Translations under genes and position numbers: made by a program
Shown: piece after piece, positions 1 to 8,796 of the stretch
How the letters are laid out: every line of letters begins with the position of its first letter
Position numbering within the stretch: position 1 is the first letter of the stretch
Notes under the pieces: generated by a model
The model's database searches: none
The model's input: the letters and a program-made list of their open reading frames with translations, nothing else
Told to the model about the DNA's origin: nothing
Origin: Xylanibacter ruminicola Ga6B6
GTDB taxonomy: Bacteria > Bacteroidota > Bacteroidia > Bacteroidales > Bacteroidaceae
Length of the DNA stretch: 64,000 nt
Assembly: GCF_000687715.1 (NCBI RefSeq)
Contig: NZ_JHXD01000010.1
Location: 45,938-109,937, forward strand
Direction of reading: 5' to 3'

Positions 1-3000
1 GAGATGCAGCGCACCCCTAAGAGCTACCTGCTCGACTTCTCACAGAAACCCAAGTGGAGTTACGTGATGGGTATTGAACTGGAAGGTATGCTCGACACCT
101 ATCTTAAATATGGTGGTGAGGATATCCGCAAGTACTGTCAGGAATATACCGACACGATGATTAACGCCAAAGGCGGCATTCGCAACTATGATATTCTGGA
201 GTACAACCTCGATAACGTGCGTACCGGTCATTTCGTAACCCGCATGTATCAGCAGTGGCCCGAGGCAAAGAACCTGGCTGCCATGAAGACCATGATGAAA
301 CAGTTGCAGAACCAGCCCCGCACCATCGCCGACAAGGTATTCTGGCACAAGGCCATCTATGCTTACCAGGTATGGTTGGATGGTATTTTTATGGGTCTGC
401 CATTCCGCACCCTTACCGCACCTATCACCACCACCGCCAAGGAGGCTAAGAAAGGTGCCATCAACAAGATATACGACGATGCTGTAAACCAGCTGAAGAT
501 AACCTACGAGCGCACACTCGACCCCAAGACAGGTTTGAACCGTCATGCTTACGACGAGACTCGCAACACCTTCTGGGCCGACAAGTCAACCGGTCTTTCG
601 CAGCACTGCTGGGGCCGCGCGCAGGGTTGGTACTCAATGGCACTCATAGAGGTGCTCGATGCCCTGCCCGAGGATTACGCCCGTCGCCAGGAAGTGATCG
701 ACCTGCTGAAGAAAGATCTGGATGCCGTTATCAAATGGCAGGATAAGAAAACAGGTGTTTGGTATCAGGTGATGGATCAGCCTGGTCGCGAGGGCAACTA
801 CTTAGAGTCAACCTGCTCGTCGATGTTTGCCTATGTGCTGCTCAAGGCCTACAACAAAGGTTACCTGGGCACCAAATATCGCGATGCCGGTATCAAAGCT
901 TATAAAGGTATCATCAACAACTTTATCCGCGTAAACGAGAATAAGACCATCTCGCTCACTCAGTGTTGTTCGGTAGCAGGACTCGGTCCGGCAGCCACAC
1001 CCGAGGTACAGGCGGCCTTGAAAAAGATAAACCCCAAGGCAACGGTAAACGAGAATACCCGACGTGATGGCAGTTTCAACTATTATCTGTCGGAACCCAT
1101 TCGTGACAACGATGCCAAAGGTGTTGGCCCGTTTATCTGGGCCTCGCTCGAAATGGAACAGTTAGGATACAATATCAACAACGTGACGGCCTCTATAGAC
1201 CGTCACGCTGTTGTTAATCGCAATAACCCAATTATCACCAAAGCCGATGCCCTGTCGTCGCTGTCGGTTGGTAACGGTCACTTTGTAACCACCGTGGATG
1301 TCACCGGATTGCAGTCGTACCCCGAGGCTTACAAACAGGGCGTGCCCCTCTGCGCCATGAGCGATTGGGGCTGGCACCAGTTTCCAAACACCAAAGGTTT
1401 GAAACCATCGGAGTCGGAGAAAGCCTTCGACTTTGGGCATGGGCATCCTGAGGTATATGCCGTAGAATACAAGAAAGCAGAGGACGGTCGCCACAAAGAG
1501 GCAACCGATTTTTTTCGTATTAACCCCCACCGCTTAAACTTAGGCGCACTGGGATTGCATCTCACCGATGGCAGCGGCAACCCTATCCCCCTGCAGCAGC
1601 TTACCAGCATCCGTCAGGAGCAGAAACTCCTGGATGGCGAGATTGAATCGGTGTTTACAGCCGATGGTCAGAAGGTTGAGGTGACTACAGGTGTTCATCC
1701 AGCTAAGGATGCGGTGTATGCCCGTATCGTCAGTCAGTTGCTCAAGAACCAGCGTGCCACCATCCGCTTGCGCTTTCCCTACCCCACCGGTAAGCATGCC
1801 GATGATGCCAGCGACTGGACCAAGCCCGAGAAGCACCAGTCGGAGATTATAGAGCAAGGTGCACAGAAAGCCTTGATTAAGCGCACCCTCGATGCTACCA
1901 CCTATTACGTACTGTTGCAGTGGGAAGGAAAAGCTACACTGAGCCAATGCGATGCCCACGAGCTTGAGCTATCAGCACAGGACGATGTACTTACCGTTTC
2001 GGCAGAATATCTGCCGAAAGCACCTTGCCCATCTAGCATATCTAGTTCATCCAGCTTTGAGTACGATCAGTATCATAAAGCCACGTTGCGCCATTGGAAC
2101 GCCTGGTGGAAGGTAGGTGCCATCGTGGATTTCTCGCAGTGTACCGATGCACGTGCCAAGGAGTTGGAGCGCCGCGTGGTACTCTCGCAATACCTCACCC
2201 AGATTAACTGTGCCAACAACATGCCGCCACAGGAAACAGGACTTACCTACAACTCTTGGTTCGGTCGCCCACACTTAGAGATGACTTGGTGGCATGCCGT
2301 AGATTTTACTCTTTGGAACCGTCCGGAGGTGGTTGCACAGATGCTGCAGTGGTACAACACGGTGGCCTATCCCGTGGCCCGACAGATTGCCGAGCGACAA
2401 GGCTTTAAGGGTGTGCGCTGGATGAAAATGACCGATCCATGGGCTGGCGAGGCTCCATCTAACACCGGCTCGTTCCTGATCTGGCAGCAACCACACTACA
2501 TCTATCTGGCCGAGGAGATGTATCGCGCCAATCCTACAGCCGAGACACTGAAAACCTACGGCGAGCAGGTAGAAGCCACCGCCGAGTTTATGGCCGATTA
2601 CGTTACCTACGATGCCCAGCAGAAGCGTTACATCCTGAAAGGTGCCACCGCCATGCAGGAGTGCATGACCAAGGACATCTCGTATAACCAGCCCTTTGAG
2701 TTAGCCTACTGGCAGTACGGCTTGAAGGTAGCCCAGCAGTGGCGCGAACGTCAAGGCAAGGCACGTATCGCCAAATGGGATGATATCATTGCCAAGCTGT
2801 CGCCCCTGCCCGCCACCGATGGCATCTATACCGCTGGCATACAGATAGGCAGCGACAAGAACCACGAGGCATTCGACCCCTTTGATGCTACCAGCAAGAA
2901 AGTTGAGACCTTTGCCGATAAGTGCCGTAACGATCACCCTGCCGTGCTGGGTGCCTGCGGCATGCTGCCATACACCTCTTTATATAATAAGGAGCAGATG

Positions 3001-3339
3001 CAGCGCACACTCAACTGGGTGATGCAGAACTGGAACTGGCAAACCACCTGGGGATGGGATTACGGTATGATAGCCATGACCGCCGCCCGCTTAGGCGAAC
3101 CCGAGACAGCCCTCAAGGCCCTGCTCATCGATACCCAGAAGAATACCTATCTGCCTAGCGGTCATAATTTCCAGACCGCCGACCGTCTGCGTATCTACCT
3201 GCCAGGCAATGGTGCCCTGCTTACAGCCGTGGCCATGATGTGCGCCGGATGGGATGGATGCAGTCAGCCGCTAAACCCTGGATTCCCCCAAGATGGCCAT
3301 TGGAACGTACGTTGGGAAGGACTACAAAAAATGCAATAA
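1..3339 (+). CDS. GH105 unsaturated rhamnogalacturonyl hydrolase fused to a second (alpha/alpha)6-type glycosidase domain (5' partial)
   Basis: The frame is open from the first base and no signal peptide is seen, so the true start lies before the window; numbering here is from the Met at position 4. Residues 1 to about 395 look like GH105 (YteR/YesR type), which removes the unsaturated uronate left at the non-reducing end by pectin lyases. The VWLDGIFMG segment carries the expected catalytic Asp (about D126), and HCWGRAQGWY (201-210) is the family's substrate-pocket motif. Residues 400-1111 form a second large module rich in Trp, His and Glu (for example WFGRPHLEMTWWH), resembling six-hairpin glycosidases such as GH65-like proteins; I cannot name its family. 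No stop or frameshift separates the two halves, so this is a real fusion. A hairpin terminator follows at 3381-3409. The GH105 assignment is firm; the activity of the second half is open. Confidence 0.8.
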   Translation, partial: EMQRTPKSYLLDFSQKPKWSYVMGIELEGMLDTYLKYGGEDIRKYCQEYTDTMINAKGGIRNYDILEYNLDNVRTGHFVTRMYQQWPEAKNLAAMKTMMKQLQNQPRTIADKVFWHKAIYAYQVWLDGIFMGLPFRTLTAPITTTAKEAKKGAINKIYDDAVNQLKITYERTLDPKTGLNRHAYDETRNTFWADKSTGLSQHCWGRAQGWYSMALIEVLDALPEDYARRQEVIDLLKKDLDAVIKWQDKKTGVWYQVMDQPGREGNYLESTCSSMFAYVLLKAYNKGYLGTKYRDAGIKAYKGIINNFIRVNENKTISLTQCCSVAGLGPAATPEVQAALKKINPKATVNENTRRDGSFNYYLSEPIRDNDAKGVGPFIWASLEMEQLGYNINNVTASIDRHAVVNRNNPIITKADALSSLSVGNGHFVTTVDVTGLQSYPEAYKQGVPLCAMSDWGWHQFPNTKGLKPSESEKAFDFGHGHPEVYAVEYKKAEDGRHKEATDFFRINPHRLNLGALGLHLTDGSGNPIPLQQLTSIRQEQKLLDGEIESVFTADGQKVEVTTGVHPAKDAVYARIVSQLLKNQRATIRLRFPYPTGKHADDASDWTKPEKHQSEIIEQGAQKALIKRTLDATTYYVLLQWEGKATLSQCDAHELELSAQDDVLTVSAEYLPKAPCPSSISSSSSFEYDQYHKATLRHWNAWWKVGAIVDFSQCTDARAKELERRVVLSQYLTQINCANNMPPQETGLTYNSWFGRPHLEMTWWHAVDFTLWNRPEVVAQMLQWYNTVAYPVARQIAERQGFKGVRWMKMTDPWAGEAPSNTGSFLIWQQPHYIYLAEEMYRANPTAETLKTYGEQVEATAEFMADYVTYDAQQKRYILKGATAMQECMTKDISYNQPFELAYWQYGLKVAQQWRERQGKARIAKWDDIIAKLSPLPATDGIYTAGIQIGSDKNHEAFDPFDATSKKVETFADKCRNDHPAVLGACGMLPYTSLYNKEQMQRTLNWVMQNWNWQTTWGWDYGMIAMTAARLGEPETALKALLIDTQKNTYLPSGHNFQTADRLRIYLPGNGALLTAVAMMCAGWDGCSQPLNPGFPQDGHWNVRWEGLQKMQ

Positions 3340-3380
3340 TTGCGTATTTTGACAGCCCTATTTTGCTGTGTGCGATAACA

Positions 3381-3409
3381 CCCCTGCATAACGTAAACGT
3401 TTGCAGGGG
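3381..3409 (+). terminator. Hairpin terminator after the GH105 fusion gene
   Basis: CCCCTGCA (3381-3388) pairs with TGCAGGGG (3402-3409). After one bulged T, AACG pairs with CGTT, leaving a four-base loop. A T-rich stretch follows. It lies 42 bp after the stop codon and before the next promoter. Confidence 0.65.
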
Positions 3410-3449
3410 ATTTCTTATAAAAAAGTATACATTGTTTCACAATTAATAA

Positions 3450-3457
3450 TACTTTTG
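3450..3457 (+). promoter_or_regulatory. Bacteroidales -7 box for the first susCD pair
   Basis: TACTTTTG matches TAnnTTTG and is followed by C. It stands about 83 bp before the susC start, leaving a leader of roughly 75 nt. Just upstream, ATTGT-TTC-ACAAT (3431-3443) is a small palindrome overlapping the -33 region and could be a regulator site. Confidence 0.6.
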
Positions 3458-3540
3458 CACCCGAAAGTTCTTCGGTGAGCTTAAAACGCTAAATATTTAA
3501 CTCTATAATAATATTAAGTACAACTAAAACTAACGTTCGT

Positions 3541-6500
3541 ATGAATCATCAAATCAAAAGAGCCTCTATGGCTTTGCTTTTGTCTGTGTTCTGCTTCGTG
3601 GCCTATGCCCAGAAGACTATCACAGGTACAGTAAAGGATGCATCAGGTGAACCTATGATTGGTGTAAGCGTAGTTGTCGATGGTACCACTATCGGTGGTG
3701 TAACCGACTTCGACGGTAATTTCACCATTCAGAACGTATCTGAAAAAGCCGTCCTGAAGATTTCTTACATCGGTTTCAAGGAGCAGAAGATTTCTGTAGC
3801 CGGTAAGAACAGTTTTAACGTTACCATGCAGGAAGATGCTGCTGCACTCGACGAGGTGGTAGTAGTAGGTTATGGTACGATGAAGAAGAAGGACCTGACC
3901 GGTTCGGTTGCTTCGGTTAAGACCGAGGATCTGGCTAAGGTGGCAGGTGCCAACGCCCTTTCGGCTATGCAAGCCAAGGTGCCTGGAGTTGACCTCCAGC
4001 AGAGTGGCGGTGGTGAGGCTGGTGCCGGTGTGAGCATGACCCTGCGTGGTAACCGTTCACTGTTGGCAGGTAACGGACCACTGGTTATCGTGGATGGTGT
4101 AGAGTATGGTTCTACCCTCGACATTCCAGCCAGCGACATCGAGTCGATGGATATTCTGAAGGATGCTGCTTCAACAGCTATCTATGGTACCAAGGGTGCT
4201 AACGGTGTTATCCTGATTACCACCAAGCGTGGTTCGGCCGGTAAGACCAAGGTTAGCTTCAATGGCTACCTCTCATTCAATGGTGCTACAGGTATTGTTA
4301 AGCCTATGTATGGCGACAAGGAAGTACAGCGCCTGATTGACAAGAAGAACTACGAGACTGCTGCTGCCAATGGCTGGAGCTTCAGCAACACAGCTACTGC
4401 TGCCGACGTGCTGACCTTCAAACTGGATGATGGTACAGAGACCCTGTCTATCTACAATGACAAGTCATATACCGACTGGCTCGATATGATTCTTGACAAC
4501 AGCGTATCTCAGAACTATGAAGTATCTGTTCAGGGTGGTAACGAGAAGACCAACTTCAATGTGTCAATGGCCGCTATGGATGATAAAGGTTTGATGAAGG
4601 GTGATGAGTTCAACCGCTACACCGGCCGCATCAACCTGGATCACAATATCAACCGCATCGTGAAGATTGGCGCCAGCCTCTCTTACGCTTACAAGAGCAA
4701 CGACAAGCGTAACGGCGGTGTTTATAACCAGGCTCAGAAGATGACCACCATCACTCACGCCTATCTGAATGACGGTTCTATCAACGCTACTCCTAACCCA
4801 TGGTATGCAGCTCACTGCTCACCTCTGCTCGACGAGGATGGCGCTTACCAGCGCAATATCGAGAGCAGCCGTTTCTTCGGCAGTGGTTATCTGCAGCTCA
4901 ATCCTATCAAGGGTCTGATCGTGAAGTCGCAGTTCACACTCGACCGCAGCACCTCGCGCACAGGTACCTATCAGGACTACCACAGCCAGGCACGCTATCA
5001 GTCGCCTACCACTACTTATATTGCCAACGACCGCAGCACTGGTACCAAGTATGTATGGCAGAACACTGCTAACTACAACAAGACCATTGCTAAGCACGAT
5101 ATGACCTTCCTGCTGGGTCATGAGATGTCGCAGTACGTATCTGAGAGCAGCAGCATCTCTGGTGTTGCCGGTTCTGAGAGCTACAAGAAGAGCGGCTTCT
5201 ACGATGTCAGCAAGATTCTGTCACCTCTTGTAAGCACAGGCTACACCAAGAGCTCTATGCTTTCATTCTTTGCCCGTGCCAACTACTCATACGATGGCAA
5301 GTACCTGTTGCAGGCATCGGTTCGTGCCGATGGTTCTTCAGTACTCGCCGAAGGTCACAAGTGGGGTTACTTCCCATCAGTAAGTGCCGGTTGGCGTATC
5401 TCCGAGGAGAAGTTCATGCAGGGCACCAAGTCATGGCTCGACAACCTGAAGTTCCGCGTATCTTGGGGTCTCTCTGGCAACTCAGCCATCTCTGCCTACC
5501 AGACACTGGCCACCATCCAGAGCATCGTGCCTAACTCTACCGACAAGGCTCCTATGACCATGGCTAATCCTAACCTGACATGGGAGAAGACCGCCGCCCT
5601 CGACTTCGGTCTCGACTTCTCATTCCTGAATGGTCGTATCTATGGTAGCATCGACTACTATAACAGCAAGACCTACGATCTGTTGTACTACAAGACCGCT
5701 CCTGCCTCATCGGTATTCACCAGCACTATCTCTAATGTTGGTAAGACCAAGGGCCACGGTCTCGAGATTTCACTCGGTGCAGTACCCGTTAAGACCGACG
5801 ACTTTACTTGGGATCTGAGCGCATCGGCTACCTTTGCCCGCGACGAGGTTTCTGAGTTGGCCGACGGTATCCAGCAGGTAGTAGATGGCACCAGCATCCT
5901 GAAGGTTGGCGAGCCTGTTTCAGCTTTCTACAGCTACGACATGGACGGCTGCTGGGGCATTGGCGAGTTCGACAAGTATCTGGCTGCTCACCCCAACTTC
6001 GAGAAACCTTATAGTGACTTCGGTGATCCTGGTACGCCAAAGGTTATCGACGTGAATGGTGATGACAAGATTGATGATGGCGATAAGATTATCTACAACC
6101 GCTCGCCCAAGGCTATTCTTGGTTTGAACACCACCTTCACTTACAAGGACTTCTCACTGAGCGTTCAGACCATGGCTCGCTTGGGTGGTTACCTGAGCTA
6201 CAGCGGCTATGGCCTCTACCTGTACGACAACGCCAACTGGGGCGACCTGAGCTACTGGACACCTGACAACCAGGGGGCCGACATCCCATCACCAGGATGT
6301 GCAGGCACTACGCCTACATTCTACAAGAGCGCCATTGAGATTCAGAAGGCCGACTACTTCAAGATTAAGGACATCACCCTGTCGTACAACCTTCCCAAGA
6401 ACCTCATCAAGAAGGTTTACATGAGCAATGTTCGCATTTACGGTTCACTCAAGAACTACTTCACATTCAGTCACTTCGACAACTACGACCCAGAGCGTGG

Positions 6501-6561
6501 CGGTTCAGTCAACTTCCCACTGATGAAGCAGGTTGTAGTAGGTCTTAACGTAACTTTCTAA
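3541..6561 (+). CDS. SusC-like TonB-dependent outer-membrane transporter
   Basis: This 1006-residue protein starts with a signal peptide (to about residue 23, ending AYAQ). A carboxypeptidase-regulatory-like beta domain follows (about 25-100, with the usual DFDGNF motif), then the SusC TonB-box region LDEVVVVGYGTMKKKDLTG (about 104-122), a plug domain (DGVEYG; ILKDAASTAIYGTKGANG) and a 22-strand barrel ending in the aromatic NVTF. It would import oligosaccharides across the outer membrane under TonB power, with the SusD lipoprotein encoded 21 bp downstream as its lid. The pair has its own promoter and is bounded by terminators on both sides, so it is an independent two-gene unit. The substrate is inferred from the neighbours to be a rhamnogalacturonan fragment. 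Confidence 0.93.
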   Translation: MNHQIKRASMALLLSVFCFVAYAQKTITGTVKDASGEPMIGVSVVVDGTTIGGVTDFDGNFTIQNVSEKAVLKISYIGFKEQKISVAGKNSFNVTMQEDAAALDEVVVVGYGTMKKKDLTGSVASVKTEDLAKVAGANALSAMQAKVPGVDLQQSGGGEAGAGVSMTLRGNRSLLAGNGPLVIVDGVEYGSTLDIPASDIESMDILKDAASTAIYGTKGANGVILITTKRGSAGKTKVSFNGYLSFNGATGIVKPMYGDKEVQRLIDKKNYETAAANGWSFSNTATAADVLTFKLDDGTETLSIYNDKSYTDWLDMILDNSVSQNYEVSVQGGNEKTNFNVSMAAMDDKGLMKGDEFNRYTGRINLDHNINRIVKIGASLSYAYKSNDKRNGGVYNQAQKMTTITHAYLNDGSINATPNPWYAAHCSPLLDEDGAYQRNIESSRFFGSGYLQLNPIKGLIVKSQFTLDRSTSRTGTYQDYHSQARYQSPTTTYIANDRSTGTKYVWQNTANYNKTIAKHDMTFLLGHEMSQYVSESSSISGVAGSESYKKSGFYDVSKILSPLVSTGYTKSSMLSFFARANYSYDGKYLLQASVRADGSSVLAEGHKWGYFPSVSAGWRISEEKFMQGTKSWLDNLKFRVSWGLSGNSAISAYQTLATIQSIVPNSTDKAPMTMANPNLTWEKTAALDFGLDFSFLNGRIYGSIDYYNSKTYDLLYYKTAPASSVFTSTISNVGKTKGHGLEISLGAVPVKTDDFTWDLSASATFARDEVSELADGIQQVVDGTSILKVGEPVSAFYSYDMDGCWGIGEFDKYLAAHPNFEKPYSDFGDPGTPKVIDVNGDDKIDDGDKIIYNRSPKAILGLNTTFTYKDFSLSVQTMARLGGYLSYSGYGLYLYDNANWGDLSYWTPDNQGADIPSPGCAGTTPTFYKSAIEIQKADYFKIKDITLSYNLPKNLIKKVYMSNVRIYGSLKNYFTFSHFDNYDPERGGSVNFPLMKQVVVGLNVTF

Positions 6562-6582
6562 ATCAAATAATTGATTATCGAT

Positions 6583-8697
6583 ATGAAAAAGATATATAGT
6601 ATGTTATTTGCTGCCGCTGCCATCAGCTTCGGCGCAACCTCCTGCTCCGACTTCCTGGACGAGGACAACAAGACCGGTGAGACTGCCGACCTGGCCTACA
6701 ACACCGTTTCGGGTATCGACGGACTCATCCAGTCGGCTTATACCTACACACACGGTTGGTGGGGTAAGGAGCCATCACTGGGTCTTGCAGAAATGGGCTC
6801 AGACCTGTTCTACTTTGGCTACGACAACAAGCAGAAGTCGATGCTGAAATACGATATCTCTGCCGAGGCTCTTGGTAGCAACGTAGCCGACAACCCCTGC
6901 TTGGACGAGTACTGGGAGATGTTCTACGCTGGCGTGGATGTATGTAACAACGCCCTGAAGTATGTGCCCGAGTGCAGCGTGATCGATGACAACAAGAAGG
7001 CTGCCTACCTGGCCGATGCCTACTTCCTGCGCGCACTCTACTACTCACAGATGGTAGCCATGTGGGGCCCAATCCCTTACAATGCCGAGCCTATCAACGC
7101 GATTAACAACAATCCTGTTCGTGTGCCCGAGGCTGAGGTTTATGGCAACATCCTGGCCGACCTGAAGCAGGCCATGGACAACTATAAGAAGGCAAACATC
7201 ATGGATGGCAAGTCGGCCACTGCCGATGGTCGTGCCTACTACTATTCTGCCGAGGCCCTCTATGCCCGCGTAGCCCTCTACGCTGCATCTTGGTTGGGTG
7301 CCAATGCCGTCAGCGGTTATGGCAATCTCTATACCGAGGCTCTGAATGCTGCCAATGATGTGATCAACAACTCTGGCGCGAAGTTCTACAGCCGTTTCAG
7401 CGACACTTGGAATATGAACAATGAAGAGGCAACCACCAATACCGAGAACCTCTTTGCCGTTCACTACTCTAACGACCTGAACGCCGGTCGCGACAACTGC
7501 GTACCTTACCGTTTCTCAAGCGGTGGCACAGGCAACTTCAACTCACTCATCACCCGTACCGGTTATGGTCGTAACGGTGGTAGTGCCTCACTGCTGATGT
7601 TCGTATCACTCTGGAACAACGGTTGCGACGATATCGGTCCTAACGGACAGAAGAACAACTCTATCTTCTTCCGTATGGCAGCCGGTAAGACCACCATCAA
7701 GAGCAAGAGCACAGGTAAGGATGTTGAGGTAGGTAAGTACTACTCTCCTTACGGCCGTGGCTTCACCCGCTACCTGCCTTCACTCTATCTCTGGCAGATT
7801 CTGGATGAGATCAAGGGTACCGACCAGCGTTACAATGGCACCCTGCTCACCGAATATCGCGTACATCCCGACCTGGCTGGCAATGCTGCCAACTATCCTA
7901 AGATGGCCGATCAGACTTACAAGACCTACGACGAGGCTTACGCTGAGGATGGTAACTACTTCAACGGGGGTGTGATTGGTATCCAGTACGCCCTGATGGA
8001 TGGTAACTCAGCCGAGGGTCAGGCTCTGCAGGCCGAGGCCAAGGACAAGTATCGCTTGCAGTTCGCATTCGGTGGCGACATTCCTGTTTACACCTCTGGC
8101 GATCCTGCTACAGCCCTGCCTACCGAGGGTGGAAAGGCTAAGAGCGATGTATATGGCGACGCCCGCTACAAGAGCGAGAAGATTGAGGGTCGCCGCTCGT
8201 TCCCTGGCATCAAGAAGTTCCTTGATGATCAGTACGAAGAGGATTATCCTACCTTCGATATCTCACACCGCGACATCATGGTACTGCGCTTAGCCGAGAT
8301 GTACCTGATTAAGGCCGAGGCTGAGCTGGCAACAGGCGGCGATGCCCTGAAGACCATCAACCAGCTGCGCGCAGCCCGCGCCATCGCTGGCAAGGACAAT
8401 ACCATCAGCGGTACCGTTACTATCGAGACTATCCTGAAGGAGCGCGCCATCGAGCTGTGCGGTGAGTACCAGCGCTGGTTCGACCTGAAGCGTACTCACA
8501 CCCTGATCGACCACGTGAAGAAGTACAATGCCCAGGCCAGTGGCAACATTGCCCTGAAGCACTACTACCGTCCTATCCCACTCTCTGAGTTGGAGTCGGT
8601 TACCAACCGTGGCGATGTAGCTGTAACACAGGACGCTAACGGCGTACTGCAGTACAGCGCAACACAGGAAACCATGTGGCAGAACCCAGGTTATTAA
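6583..8697 (+). CDS. SusD/RagB-like surface glycan-binding lipoprotein
   Basis: I chose the ATG at 6583 (MKKIYSMLFAAAA), not the in-frame TTG at 6571, because it starts directly with a lipoprotein signal whose lipobox cysteine is C21 (GATSC). The mature part has SusD features: an early FLDEDN, TPR-like helices (AYFLRALYYSQMVAMWG), and a C-terminal RagB half with LRLAEMYLIKAEAEL and the ending NPGY. At 704 residues it is longer than most SusD proteins (about 500-600), with extra length in the middle. It should cap the SusC barrel encoded immediately upstream. Confidence 0.9.
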   Translation: MKKIYSMLFAAAAISFGATSCSDFLDEDNKTGETADLAYNTVSGIDGLIQSAYTYTHGWWGKEPSLGLAEMGSDLFYFGYDNKQKSMLKYDISAEALGSNVADNPCLDEYWEMFYAGVDVCNNALKYVPECSVIDDNKKAAYLADAYFLRALYYSQMVAMWGPIPYNAEPINAINNNPVRVPEAEVYGNILADLKQAMDNYKKANIMDGKSATADGRAYYYSAEALYARVALYAASWLGANAVSGYGNLYTEALNAANDVINNSGAKFYSRFSDTWNMNNEEATTNTENLFAVHYSNDLNAGRDNCVPYRFSSGGTGNFNSLITRTGYGRNGGSASLLMFVSLWNNGCDDIGPNGQKNNSIFFRMAAGKTTIKSKSTGKDVEVGKYYSPYGRGFTRYLPSLYLWQILDEIKGTDQRYNGTLLTEYRVHPDLAGNAANYPKMADQTYKTYDEAYAEDGNYFNGGVIGIQYALMDGNSAEGQALQAEAKDKYRLQFAFGGDIPVYTSGDPATALPTEGGKAKSDVYGDARYKSEKIEGRRSFPGIKKFLDDQYEEDYPTFDISHRDIMVLRLAEMYLIKAEAELATGGDALKTINQLRAARAIAGKDNTISGTVTIETILKERAIELCGEYQRWFDLKRTHTLIDHVKKYNAQASGNIALKHYYRPIPLSELESVTNRGDVAVTQDANGVLQYSATQETMWQNPGY

Positions 8698-8716
8698 TCC
8701 ATAATAACCCTCAAAT

Positions 8717-8752
8717 AAAAAGTAGCTTTCCGAACATCGGGAAGCTACTTTT
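8717..8752. terminator. Bidirectional terminator between converging units
   Basis: AAAAGTAGCTTTCCG pairs with CGGGAAGCTACTTTT around a short loop, with one mismatch. The A-rich left flank and T-rich right flank let it work for the rightward susCD unit and for the leftward rhamnose operon. Confidence 0.75.
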
Positions 8753-8796
8753 CGTTTATCAATAAGTTACTTTTTACTGATCAAAAAGTTACTTTT
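8742..8796. repeat. Three direct repeats with an exact 22-bp period
   Basis: AAGCTACTTTT (8742-8752), AAGTTACTTTT (8764-8774) and AAGTTACTTTT (8786-8796) start exactly 22 bp apart. The two 11-bp spacers share ATCAA. The first copy is also the right arm of the bidirectional terminator, and the last overlaps the stop codon of the leftward DUF4450 gene. Confidence 0.7.
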
